DNA from: Haloarchaeobius litoreus
GTDB taxonomy: Archaea > Halobacteriota > Halobacteria > Halobacteriales > Natrialbaceae
Assembly: GCF_024495425.1 (NCBI RefSeq)
Contig: NZ_JANHJR010000002.1
Coordinates: forward strand, 248,001 to 312,000
Length of the DNA stretch: 64,000 nt
Direction of reading: 5' to 3'
Each line of letters begins with the position of its first letter. Positions within the stretch are counted from its first letter, which is position 1. Both the position numbers and the translations under genes were made by a program. The notes beneath the pieces are model-generated. The model was not told the DNA's origin. It did no database searches and saw only the letters and a program-made list of their open reading frames with translations. This document shows positions 45,740 through 53,624 of this stretch, in pieces.

Positions 45740-46378
45740 TCAGTGAGAAAGATGAACCGGAAGCAAATTTTCGGGTGTTGCCCTCACCTTGATGTTTGGA
45801 TTGCTCTCTAACCAATCAATGTAATCTCCATATTGGAAGACATGGAGCTGGTCGTATTCTTCAGGAAGGATGTGTTTAGAGGTATATTTTAGTTGATGAT
45901 AGTCATCTTCAGGCATAACAGCACTAAAAGAGGAGTAAGAAGAGATATGAAAGTATGTGATATCACCTACACATAACAGTACTGCACCGGATTTATCATG
46001 TCTACCAATTTCGATTAGATGTGGCCAAAAGAAGATACAGCCGTGACGTTTCGAATTTGGAATTTGATAATTGTCTTCTGCATGGTGCCTATATGGATTC
46101 TCGAAGCCGTCAGACATGATATCCTCTGCCCAACCGAGGTTCGTTTCATGCGCTACTACCGCTTCCCCTTCCTCCAAGGCAATCTTCGAAGCATGTTGCC
46201 CAATCAGGGTTTGAATCTCGTCTCGGTCTCGGTTATCTGTCTCAATAAGGACCCGAGGGTCGGCGGCTTGGGGTGGAGCAAAAGCTTCGACACATTGTCC
46301 TCTAGAAAAGATATAGTCAAGCCGGTCTTGCGTGCAATCTATTGTTCTGATGTTCTCTATGTCCCTACGTTTAAGCAC
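45740..46378 (-). CDS. Unknown protein, possibly ADP-ribosyltransferase-like
   Basis: 212 residues, clearly A/T-richer than core genes. Around residue 77 it has VVAHETNLGWAEDIMSDGF, which recalls the HxT...IxxxGF strand-and-helix that starts the NAD-binding site of some ADP-ribosyltransferases. It is followed by GCIFFWP (residues 113-119), like the second ART strand, and PEEYDQL near 172, where a catalytic Glu could lie. Short N-terminal helices precede it. No close relative is recognised. It diverges from the membrane-protein gene at 46626, with a 247-bp promoter region between them. Confidence 0.6.
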   Translation of the reverse strand: MLKRRDIENIRTIDCTQDRLDYIFSRGQCVEAFAPPQAADPRVLIETDNRDRDEIQTLIGQHASKIALEEGEAVVAHETNLGWAEDIMSDGFENPYRHHAEDNYQIPNSKRHGCIFFWPHLIEIGRHDKSGAVLLCVGDITYFHISSYSSFSAVMPEDDYHQLKYTSKHILPEEYDQLHVFQYGDYIDWLESNPNIKVRATPENLLPVHLSH

Positions 46379-46592
46379 AGGAACAAGGTAGCAGCCCAGC
46401 TATCAAATTAGTAACGGATAAAGAAATGATTCGATGCGTGATACTGCGAGAGGTATAGATGTATGACTTCACGCGAAAGTACCACTCGCTGGAAGGGTGA
46501 CGAAAGTGTTTAGGTACGATCTTCTGGATTTAGTGGGGACCGTGGCGGATAATCGATGATTCTACCAGTTGATGAATAGAGTTCACCCAAAA

Positions 46593-46600
46593 ATTATATT
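46593..46600 (+). promoter_or_regulatory. TATA box of the island membrane-protein gene
   Basis: attatatt stands 26-33 bp before the ATG at 46626, the usual distance for a leaderless haloarchaeal transcript. It supports that ATG over earlier in-frame starts. Confidence 0.6.
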
Positions 46601-46625
46601 TCCGGGCACTATAGCTGTCCGGGTA

Positions 46626-47450
46626 ATGGATGAAGGAAACAAACAAGAATCAGTGGAAGTATTTCAAGAACTGTATAACGAGTTTAGAGAATATCATGAA
46701 GAATCACAAGAACGAGAATTCCAACGCCGGCGCGAAAATGTTCAAGTACTAATTGCTCTTGCTGTCATTGGTGGGTATATTTCATTTGAGGCAAGCCGGA
46801 AGGATTTTTTCAATACTGGGCTAAGTGAGATAGTGCTTCTCGCTTTAGTTTCCAGCAGCGGAGTTTTCTTATTTATTAAAATGACTACAATAACGGTGCG
46901 GCCTGATTTCAATCATCCAAAAATCGAATTCTTTGATGAATTAGTTGCGCCCATGCTCTACTTGCTCTCTGTCTATGGCCTTATTGGGGTAGCCGGTATC
47001 ACAGCATTATTGAATTACATTGATCAGATTCCGTTGGAAGTTAGGATTATCGCACAGGGGATCGCTATGGCAGTCGCTATCTTCGGAGTGGCAAGCTATG
47101 CATCTCGAGCCCGCCTCCGACGAATTGCTAAATCTGAAAAACAACTTCGTACTAAACTCGCGGCCACGCTCTCCCTTCTACAAAATAAAAATATTATTGA
47201 AAGTTCAAAAAGTGATGAGTTAGCAATGCGGTTCGATCGTGTGCTCTCACATGACCGTGAATTTAGTTTACTCGATGGATTCATTGCTGGCTCGTCAAGT
47301 ACGGGTTCCGCATTCACTCTCCGAAGTTCAGATCGAAAGCGTCTCAATAACGTAGTTGAACGGATTCGGATCCGTCTTGGACAGGGTACTGACGTTAAAG
47401 AGGATGTTGAAAGATTAGAGGAAATCCTAACAGAGATTGAAGAACGTTAA
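46626..47450 (+). CDS. Four-helix membrane protein of the A/T-rich island
   Basis: 274 residues. A charged, helical N-terminus (residues 1-38, rich in Glu and Arg, likely coiled coil) precedes four membrane helices near 39-56, 66-85, 105-127 and 136-155. The cytosolic C-terminal half is again helical and ends with two short heptad-like stretches (VERIRIRLGQGTDVKEDVERLEEI). I recognise no family. Earlier start codons at 46569 and 46572 exist, but the TATA box favours 46626. The A/T content suggests transfer from another replicon. Confidence 0.68.
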   Translation: MDEGNKQESVEVFQELYNEFREYHEESQEREFQRRRENVQVLIALAVIGGYISFEASRKDFFNTGLSEIVLLALVSSSGVFLFIKMTTITVRPDFNHPKIEFFDELVAPMLYLLSVYGLIGVAGITALLNYIDQIPLEVRIIAQGIAMAVAIFGVASYASRARLRRIAKSEKQLRTKLAATLSLLQNKNIIESSKSDELAMRFDRVLSHDREFSLLDGFIAGSSSTGSAFTLRSSDRKRLNNVVERIRIRLGQGTDVKEDVERLEEILTEIEER

Positions 47451-47517
47451 CGACAACTATTGGACTTATGCCTGCAACCGCCCGTGCTTAAATAGCAGGG
47501 CCACCTCACCCAGACGT

Positions 47518-48423
47518 ATGCAGGTCGGGTCCCGGCGTGCCATCGTGAACCCAATCAGCGGCGGCGGTGGGCACGCGGACTACGCGCGACGACTCCTCGG
47601 AGCGCGCGGGTTCAAGGTCCAGGAGACGGCGGGCCCGGAGGACGGTGTGGAGCTCGCGCTGGAGGCCGGGCGCGACGGCGTCTCCGAGCTGGCGGTCGTC
47701 GGCGGCGACGGCACGGTGAACGAGGTGCTGCGCGGGCTGTCGGCGGCGGATCACCTCGGCGAGGTGACGCTGAGCGTCGTCCCCGCGGGCACCGCCAACA
47801 TTTTGGCCAGACAGATCGGCGTCGTCGGCATCGAGCAGGGCGTCGAGGTCGCGGACACCGGCGACGTGCGCACCATCGACCTGGGGATGGCGGACGGCCA
47901 GCCGTTCGTCGTCTCCTGTATCGCGGGCTTTCCGGCCGAGGCGAGCGTCGCGGCGACGAGCGACCTGAAGGCCAGGTTCGGCACGCTCGCGTTCCTCGTC
48001 ACGGGCGCACAGGAGGCCCTGGAGTTCGAGCCGCTCTCCATCGACGTGGAGGTGGCGACCGACGACGGCGACGAGCGCTGGTCCGGCGAGGCGCTCTGCG
48101 TGCTCGTCGGCAACGCCCGGAAGTTCGTCGAGCAGGGTGGACAGGCGGACCTCGAGGACGGGTTGTTCGACGTGGCCGTCGTCGAGCGGATGCCGACGAG
48201 CAACCTCGTCGCCGAGGCGGTCCAGCACCGGCTGCTCGGCTCGGGCAGCGAGAACGTCACGCACTTCCAGGCCGCCCGCGTGACCGTCAGCGACGCCGAC
48301 GGCGAGCCCATCACCTTCAGCCGCGACGGCGAACTGAGCGAGCACGAACGCCTCGCGCTCGACGTGTCGTCGGGGGCGCTCGACCTCCGCGTCGGTGCCG
48401 GCTACACCCCACACCCCGAGTAG
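47518..48423 (+). CDS. Diacylglycerol/lipid kinase family protein (YegS-like)
   Basis: 301 residues. The diacylglycerol kinase catalytic domain is shown by IVNPISGGG at the start, VVGGDGTVNEVLRGL (GGDGT loop) and VPAGTANILARQIG. It phosphorylates a lipid alcohol using ATP; the archaeal substrate might be an archaetidyl alcohol or long-chain base but is unknown. A cttaaatagc box 26-30 bp before the ATG supports the start. It is the first core-like gene after the A/T-rich island. Confidence 0.9.
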   Translation: MQVGSRRAIVNPISGGGGHADYARRLLGARGFKVQETAGPEDGVELALEAGRDGVSELAVVGGDGTVNEVLRGLSAADHLGEVTLSVVPAGTANILARQIGVVGIEQGVEVADTGDVRTIDLGMADGQPFVVSCIAGFPAEASVAATSDLKARFGTLAFLVTGAQEALEFEPLSIDVEVATDDGDERWSGEALCVLVGNARKFVEQGGQADLEDGLFDVAVVERMPTSNLVAEAVQHRLLGSGSENVTHFQAARVTVSDADGEPITFSRDGELSEHERLALDVSSGALDLRVGAGYTPHPE

Positions 48424-48429
48424 TGCGGG

Positions 48430-49047
48430 TCAGTCGAACAGCCCCTCGACGTCGCGCTCGCGATGCCGGCGCTGGTCGACGTGCCCCGCGAGGCGCTGGT
48501 GGATGATCCCTCGATTCGCGGGGTCGGCGGCGAAGTCCCGCACGAGATGGACGAACCGGCTGTTCTCCCGCCCGTCGGCGAGGTCCTCGCGGGCGTAGGT
48601 GATCCCGCTGTCGATGGTCTCCTCGTCGTAGCCCTCGCGCTCGGCGTAGACACCCGCGGCGACCGCCGCCGCCGTGAAGTCGAGGTCCGCGAGCCGGACG
48701 TGTGTGCCTTCGTGGGTCAGAAGCGGCGCGCCGCGGCGGTACAGCACCTCCGGGTCCCGCGCTATCTCGGCGAGGACGCGCCGAACGCGCCCGACGTCGA
48801 TGCCACGGTACTCGTCGGGGAGGCCGGACAGGTACTCCTCAGCGCTCTCGACGAGCCCGACGCAGCCGGCCCAGTTGCGGCCGTAGCCGTGGTGGACCGC
48901 CGCGGTGAACTGGATGAGCCCGTGGAGCAGTCGCTCGTCGTCGGTGCCCGATTCGAGGTCGAGCCAGCGGTCCTCCCACGCGTCGTGGGCGTCGTGGAAG
49001 TCGCCCGCGTTGAAGACGGCGATGCCCGCCCGCAGGTGCTCGCGCAT
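48430..49047 (-). CDS. DUF309-domain protein
   Basis: 205 residues. AGDFHDAHDAWEDRWLDLE is the DUF309 core (FxxxHxxWE), and GLIQFTAAVHHG follows with a helical region, making a small all-helical domain. The C-terminal half (residues 100-205) is specific to haloarchaea. The family is named but its function is unknown. It converges with the lipid kinase gene with six bases between. Confidence 0.85.
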   Translation of the reverse strand: MREHLRAGIAVFNAGDFHDAHDAWEDRWLDLESGTDDERLLHGLIQFTAAVHHGYGRNWAGCVGLVESAEEYLSGLPDEYRGIDVGRVRRVLAEIARDPEVLYRRGAPLLTHEGTHVRLADLDFTAAAVAAGVYAEREGYDEETIDSGITYAREDLADGRENSRFVHLVRDFAADPANRGIIHQRLAGHVDQRRHRERDVEGLFD

Positions 49048-49140
49048 TCATCCCTGGCTACGGTGGCGGGCCGGAAACCCCTTTCCGGTTCGACGCAGCC
49101 GGCATTGTCACTTATTAGCACGGCAGCCGATGAATCGAGT

Positions 49141-50184
49141 ATGCACGCTGCACGACTCCACGAGTACACCGAGGACATGAGCCACGGGCTCTCCATCGAC
49201 GAGGTCGAGCGCCCGACGGCGACGCACCCCAACCAGGTGGTCGTCGACGTCGAGGGTGCGGGCTGGTGCCAGACGGACAACCACATCATCGAGGGCATGT
49301 GGACGGAGTACGTCGAGCAGGACCTCCCGATGACGCTCGGCCACGAGAACGCCGGGACCGTCGCCGAGGTCGGGTCGGCGGTGACGCTGGTCGAACCCGG
49401 CGACCCCGTCGTCTGCCACCCCGTCCAGACGTGTGGCACCTGCCGCCCTTGCCGGCAGGGCGAGGACATGTACTGCGAGAACCAGTCGTTCAACGGGCTC
49501 ACGACCGACGGCGGCTTCGCGGAGTACCTGCTGACGACCGAGCGTGCCGTCGTCCCGCTCCCCGACGGCGTCGACCCAATCGACATCGCCCCGCACGCCG
49601 ACGCCGGTATCACGGCCTACCACGCCGCGAAGAAGGCGACGCGGCGACTCAACCCGGGCGACATCGCCGTCGTCATCGGCGTCGGCGGCCTCGGCCACAT
49701 CGGCGTCCAGTGCCTCGACGCGATGAGCGCCGCCGACATCGTCGCCGTCGACCTCAAGGACGCCGCACTCGACCTGGCCGAAGCCGGCGGCGCGGACCAC
49801 ACCGTCAACCCGACCGAGAGCGACGTGCCGGCAGTCCTCGACAGCTTCACCGACGGCGTCGGCGCTGCACAGGTGCTCGACTTCGTCGGCGCGGACGAGA
49901 CCACCGGCTACGCCCCCGACATCGTCGCCGCCGGCGGCGACCACCACGTCATCGGCTACGGTGGCCACGTCCACGAGCCCTGCCAGGCGCTCGTCAACGG
50001 CGAGTTCTCCTACGAGGGCAACATCGTCGGCCGCTACGCCGAGCTGCAGGAGCTCGTCGCCCTCGTCGAACGCGGCGACGTCGAACTCCGCACCGAACGC
50101 CACGACCTCGACGAGATCAACGAGGTCGCAGAACGGCTCGAACACGGCGAGATCGAGGGCCGGGCCGTCATCGTTCCGCCCTGA
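49141..50184 (+). CDS. Zinc-dependent alcohol dehydrogenase
   Basis: 347 residues of the medium-chain dehydrogenase family. Catalytic zinc ligands are C in GWCQTDNH and GHENAG; the structural zinc loop is CGTCRPCRQGEDMYC; the NAD(P) motif is VIGVGGLGHIGVQ. It oxidises an alcohol or reduces an aldehyde; substrate unknown. A ttatta box about 30 bp before the ATG supports the start at 49141, since a long in-frame extension upstream has no enzyme-like sequence. Confidence 0.92.
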   Translation: MHAARLHEYTEDMSHGLSIDEVERPTATHPNQVVVDVEGAGWCQTDNHIIEGMWTEYVEQDLPMTLGHENAGTVAEVGSAVTLVEPGDPVVCHPVQTCGTCRPCRQGEDMYCENQSFNGLTTDGGFAEYLLTTERAVVPLPDGVDPIDIAPHADAGITAYHAAKKATRRLNPGDIAVVIGVGGLGHIGVQCLDAMSAADIVAVDLKDAALDLAEAGGADHTVNPTESDVPAVLDSFTDGVGAAQVLDFVGADETTGYAPDIVAAGGDHHVIGYGGHVHEPCQALVNGEFSYEGNIVGRYAELQELVALVERGDVELRTERHDLDEINEVAERLEHGEIEGRAVIVPP

Positions 50185-50257
50185 GTTGGGCTCGTCGTGG
50201 TGGTATGCTGAAAACGTCCGGACGGAGTTCTACGCGAACGCAGTGAGCGTAGAGCAC

Positions 50258-50279
50258 GACTGACCGCAAGCGGTCAGTC
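50258..50279 (+). repeat. 10-bp perfect hairpin
   Basis: gactgaccgc, two-base loop (aa), gcggtcagtc. It lies between the alcohol dehydrogenase gene and the repeat copy at 50281. With no gene just upstream it is not clearly a terminator. Confidence 0.6.
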
Positions 50280-50280
50280 G

Positions 50281-50379
50281 GAGTCCCCGCGAGCGTAGTG
50301 AGCGGGGGCAGGGCGGACGTGATGGAGTGACTGAACGGAGTGAAGATACGAAGGAACGTCCGGACGGAGATTTGAACTC
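50281..50379 (+). repeat. 99-bp direct repeat, copy 1 (contains tRNA-Arg 3' end)
   Basis: Begins gagtccccgcgagcgtag and ends cggacggagatttgaactc. It equals copy 2 at all but seven positions. Its last 23 bases (50357-50379) are identical to the 3' end of the tRNA-Arg gene (50578-50600), including the discriminator base. Confidence 0.95.
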
Positions 50380-50501
50380 ACTCGCTTCGCTCACTCCGTT
50401 CGCTGCGCTCGCTGCTCAGATCTCCGCGCGGAGTTTCCTCCAGCGCGGACGAACCGCTCGCTGGCGCTCACGGTTCTGCGCTGGAGAGAAATGTCCGGAC
50501 G

Positions 50502-50600
50502 GAGTCCCCGCGAGCGTAGCGAGCGGGGGCAGGCCGGACGTGACGTAGTGACTGAACGAAGTGAAGGAACGAAGGAACGTCCGGACGGAGATTTGAACTC
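50502..50600 (+). repeat. 99-bp direct repeat, copy 2 (overlaps tRNA-Arg)
   Basis: Second copy of the 99-bp unit, 221 bp from the first and about 93 percent identical by hand count. Its last 23 bases are the real 3' end of tRNA-Arg. Such an arrangement is expected if an element integrated at the tRNA and was partly lost. Confidence 0.95.
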
Positions 50601-50650
50601 CGGTCCCTGGCTCCGCAAGCCAAGAGGATAGTCCACTACCCTACCCGGAC
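50578..50650 (-). tRNA. tRNA-Arg (anticodon GCG)
   Basis: Minus-strand cloverleaf. Acceptor GTCCGGG (50644-50650) pairs with TCCGGAC (50579-50585) through one G-T pair, with discriminator G at 50578. The anticodon arm TTGGC-TTGCGGA-GCCAG gives GCG, reading CGC codons. The T arm is CGGAG-TTCAAAT-CTCCG. CCA is not encoded. Its 3' end is repeated downstream. Confidence 0.96.
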
Positions 50651-50807
50651 TCATCTACACGTTCCGCGGAGAAGGATAAGAGGGTTACGATGTGGTGGGC
50701 CCGCGCCGTGTGCGGGCATCTGTCACGCAGTTCGAATCGAAGTTCCAACTGAAACAGGATTTTCACCGTGGGGAAGGGATTTGAAATTAGGATGTGTCTG
50801 TGAGGGT

Positions 50808-51446
50808 ATGAAGCGACGAGAGCTACTCACGAAAGCGGGCACCGTGGCGGCGATCGGTTCGGTCGCGGGCTGTATCGGGTCGCTGGAGACGGACGGCGAC
50901 GACAGTTCCCCGGGTGCCGGCGGCGACGACACGAGCACGCCGACCGACAGCAGTGACGGCTCCAACGACGACGGCTCCGACGAGGGCGGCTCCGACGACG
51001 AGGACGGCTCCGACGGCGAGGGGACGGCGACGGACGGCGACGACTCGTCGAACTCGGACGTCTCGGACGACGGGGAGTCGACCAGCCCCAGCGTGCAGTC
51101 CCGGAACATCAGTACGACCGGGTCGGGGTGCGGGTCGACCAGCGAGGCCGCCGTCACGTTCGACGACGGCTCGTCGACGGTGAGCGTCGACGGCTCCATC
51201 ATGGCGTCTGACCCGTGCCACGTCGCGACGATCGAGCGCGCGTCGATGACCGACGGCACGCTCACGGTCGTCGTCGGGATCGAGGCCGACGACTCCGAGG
51301 CGTGCCAGCAATGCCTCGGGCAGGTCCAGTACGAGGCGCGCTTCGCGTTCGCCGACGCGCTGCCGGGCACCGTCGAGGTCCAGCACGCGAGCATGGACGG
51401 GACCACGACCGTCACGACCGAGTCGCGGAACGTCCAGCCGCACTGA
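50808..51446 (+). CDS. Twin-arginine lipoprotein, unknown function
   Basis: 212 residues from MKRRELLTKAGTVAAIGSVAGC, with a Tat-type RR motif and a lipobox (VAGC). A long linker of Asp, Ser and Gly follows to about residue 95. The folded end has paired Cys (GSGCGST, SDPCHV, EACQQCLG) that could form disulfides. Probably a lipid-anchored surface protein. It follows the tRNA-Arg region and precedes rpa2. Confidence 0.82.
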   Translation: MKRRELLTKAGTVAAIGSVAGCIGSLETDGDDSSPGAGGDDTSTPTDSSDGSNDDGSDEGGSDDEDGSDGEGTATDGDDSSNSDVSDDGESTSPSVQSRNISTTGSGCGSTSEAAVTFDDGSSTVSVDGSIMASDPCHVATIERASMTDGTLTVVVGIEADDSEACQQCLGQVQYEARFAFADALPGTVEVQHASMDGTTTVTTESRNVQPH

Positions 51447-51614
51447 CCGCGCACCGACCGACGGGCACGTCACGTCCTGTCCTTCTTGTCGGAAGCCGAC
51501 GCAACCGTCGGGTATGTACAGTCGGCGACGGACGCGAAAACCACCAGCAAGCGACGACCGTTCACTGCAAGGACAACGCTTAAGCGACGCCCAACCCTGC
51601 GAAATTCTAGGATT

Positions 51615-53072
51615 ATGGGCGCTATAGAGGACGTCTACGAGGACCTCGAGGCCGACGTCTCCTTGGAGGAGTTCGAGGAGGCCGTCGAGGCCAAGGTCGA
51701 GCAGATGGGGGGACTGGCCGACGAGGAGACAGCGGCGATGCTCATCGCGCACGAGCTGCGCGACGAGGAGGTCAACGGCATCGCCGACGTGGCGGCGGGG
51801 ATGGACGAGGTGAAGTTCCTCGCGAAGGTCACCGCCATCGGCGACGTGCGGACGTTCGAGCGCGACGGCGAGGATGCGGAGGACGGCCGTGTCGTCAACG
51901 TCGACGTGGCCGACGAGACCGGCTCGCTCAGGCTCGCCTTCTGGGACGAGAAGGCAGGTGCCGCCGAGAACGAACTCGAGGTCGGCCAGGTGCTTCGCGT
52001 GAAGGGCCGGCCGAAGGAGGGCTACAACGGTATCGAGGTGAACGTCGACGAGGTCGAGGTCGACGAGGACGCCGAGATAGACGTACAGATCCGGGACTCC
52101 TACCGCGTCGAGGACCTCTCGCTGGGGCTCTCGGACGTGAACACGAAGGGCCGTATCCTCGACACCGAGTCGGTCCGCACGTTCGACCGCGACGATGGCT
52201 CCGAGGGCAAGGTCGCGAACCTCACCCTGGGCGACCCGACGGGGCGCATCCGTGTGACGATGTGGGACGGGCAGGCCGACACCGTCGAGGAGCTCTCCGC
52301 GGGGACGAGCGTCGAGGTGGTCGACGGATACGTGCGCGAGCGTGACGGCAGCCTCGAGCTCCACGTCGGTGAGCGCGGAGCCATCGAGGAGCTGGACGAG
52401 GAGATCCAGTACGAGCCCGAGAGCACGGCCATCGAGGCGCTCGAGATGGGCGACACCGTCGACATCGCGGGCGTCATCCGCTCGGCGGACCCGAAGCGCA
52501 CGTTCGACCGGGACGACGGCTCCGAGGGGCAGGTCCGGAACGTCCGCGTTCAGGACGAGACCGACGACATCCGCGTCGCGCTCTGGGGCGACAAGGCCGA
52601 CTACGACATCGGACCGGGCGACCGCGTCGCGTTCGCCGACGTGGAGATCCAAGACGGCTGGCAGGACGACCTCGAGGCGTCCGCGGGCTGGCGCGCGAGC
52701 GTGACCGTCCTCGACGGGGCGGGCGAGGCCCCCGGCGGCGACGACGGCGACGGTGCCGACGAGCAGGCGACCGGGCTCGACGCCTTCGCCGGCGAGGACG
52801 CGGACGACGGTGGTGACGGGACCGAGACGACCGACGACGCGGGCACCACGGTCGCCGACTCGGGCGGTGCCGGCGGCTCCGCCACGGCGTCGCTCCAGGG
52901 AGAGGTCGTCGAGTTCACCGGCACCGTCGTGCAGGCGGGCTCGCCGGTCATCCTCGACGACGGCGAGGAGACGATGAGCGTCGAGACGGACGCCGACGTC
53001 CACCTCGGGCAGGAGGTCACGGTCCGGGGAACGGTCTCCGGCGGCACCCTCGACGCCGACGACGTGTTCTGA
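51615..53072 (+). CDS. rpa2: Replication protein A, Rpa2-like single-stranded DNA-binding protein
   Basis: 485 residues. An N-terminal helical part is followed by at least three OB folds, at about 65-150, 170-260 and 285-360, each with a KxRxxxTFDRDDGSEG or related strand; an acidic linker and a fourth OB fold at the C-terminus (residues 435-485) follow. In Haloferax, Rpa2 is the essential single-stranded DNA-binding protein. The start at 51615 follows a cttaagcg box. It leads a core cluster with the histone and deacetylase genes, all on the same strand. Confidence 0.9.
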   Translation: MGAIEDVYEDLEADVSLEEFEEAVEAKVEQMGGLADEETAAMLIAHELRDEEVNGIADVAAGMDEVKFLAKVTAIGDVRTFERDGEDAEDGRVVNVDVADETGSLRLAFWDEKAGAAENELEVGQVLRVKGRPKEGYNGIEVNVDEVEVDEDAEIDVQIRDSYRVEDLSLGLSDVNTKGRILDTESVRTFDRDDGSEGKVANLTLGDPTGRIRVTMWDGQADTVEELSAGTSVEVVDGYVRERDGSLELHVGERGAIEELDEEIQYEPESTAIEALEMGDTVDIAGVIRSADPKRTFDRDDGSEGQVRNVRVQDETDDIRVALWGDKADYDIGPGDRVAFADVEIQDGWQDDLEASAGWRASVTVLDGAGEAPGGDDGDGADEQATGLDAFAGEDADDGGDGTETTDDAGTTVADSGGAGGSATASLQGEVVEFTGTVVQAGSPVILDDGEETMSVETDADVHLGQEVTVRGTVSGGTLDADDVF

Positions 53073-53191
53073 GGCGTCGGTCCGGTCCCGTGCGCACCGA
53101 ACGACGCTCGCTCCGGGCTGCATCGACCGAGTCCCGGCCGATGCTGGCGTGACGGAAAACTACAAAGGGACGGGCGGACTCGGTTCACGGT

Positions 53192-53623
53192 ATGAGCGTT
53201 GAGCTACCGTTCGCCCCGGTGGACTCCATCATCCGACGGAACGCAGGCGACCTTCGGGTCAGCGCCGGAGCCGCAGAGGAGCTGGCGCGGCGCATCCAGC
53301 TTCACGGTGCGGACCTGGCCAAGGACGCGGCGGAGGTTGCCACGGCGGACGGGCGGAAGACGCTGATGGCGACGGACTTCGGCGTCGAGGCGTCCATCGA
53401 CAAGGACGAACTGGAGCTACCGGTCGCCCCGGTCGACCGCATCGCCCGCCTCGACATCGACGACTCGTACCGGGTCGCGATGGATGCCCGCGTCGCGCTC
53501 GCGGACATCCTCGAGGACTACGCGGACAACGTCGCGGCCGCCGCCGCGACGCTCGCGCGCCACGCAGACAGACGCACCATCAAGGCCGAAGACATCGAGA
53601 CGTACTTCGCCCTGTTCGAATGA
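53192..53623 (+). CDS. hstA: Archaeal histone, fused doublet
   Basis: 143 residues made of two histone folds end to end, as in haloarchaea: one begins PFAPVDSIIRRNAG, the second LPVAPVDRIARLDI. Each has the long central helix (EELARRIQLHGADLAKDAAE and ALADILEDYADNVAAAAATLARH) and the second ends with KAEDIETYF. A doublet can act like a dimer. In haloarchaea this protein is thought to act more as a gene regulator than as a general packer of DNA. The stop is one base before the deacetylase ATG. Confidence 0.95.
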   Translation: MSVELPFAPVDSIIRRNAGDLRVSAGAAEELARRIQLHGADLAKDAAEVATADGRKTLMATDFGVEASIDKDELELPVAPVDRIARLDIDDSYRVAMDARVALADILEDYADNVAAAAATLARHADRRTIKAEDIETYFALFE

Positions 53624-53624
53624 G

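Larger units (their letters stand above)
50185..50577. other. Gene-free region of repeats beside tRNA-Arg
   Basis: 393 bp without a convincing gene. It holds several partial copies of the 3' end of tRNA-Arg, two 99-bp direct repeats, a strong hairpin, and many short cgctcgcttcgctc-type words. Details are listed separately. It looks like the leftover of repeated insertion and loss at this tRNA. Confidence 0.6.

Noticed and set aside
45591-47517. Insertion sequence in the A/T-rich island
   Set aside because: No transposase, terminal inverted repeats or target duplication was seen.
50215-50577. CRISPR-like array beside tRNA-Arg
   Set aside because: The repeats are 99 bp, only two, and include tRNA sequence; there are no regular spacers and no cas genes.
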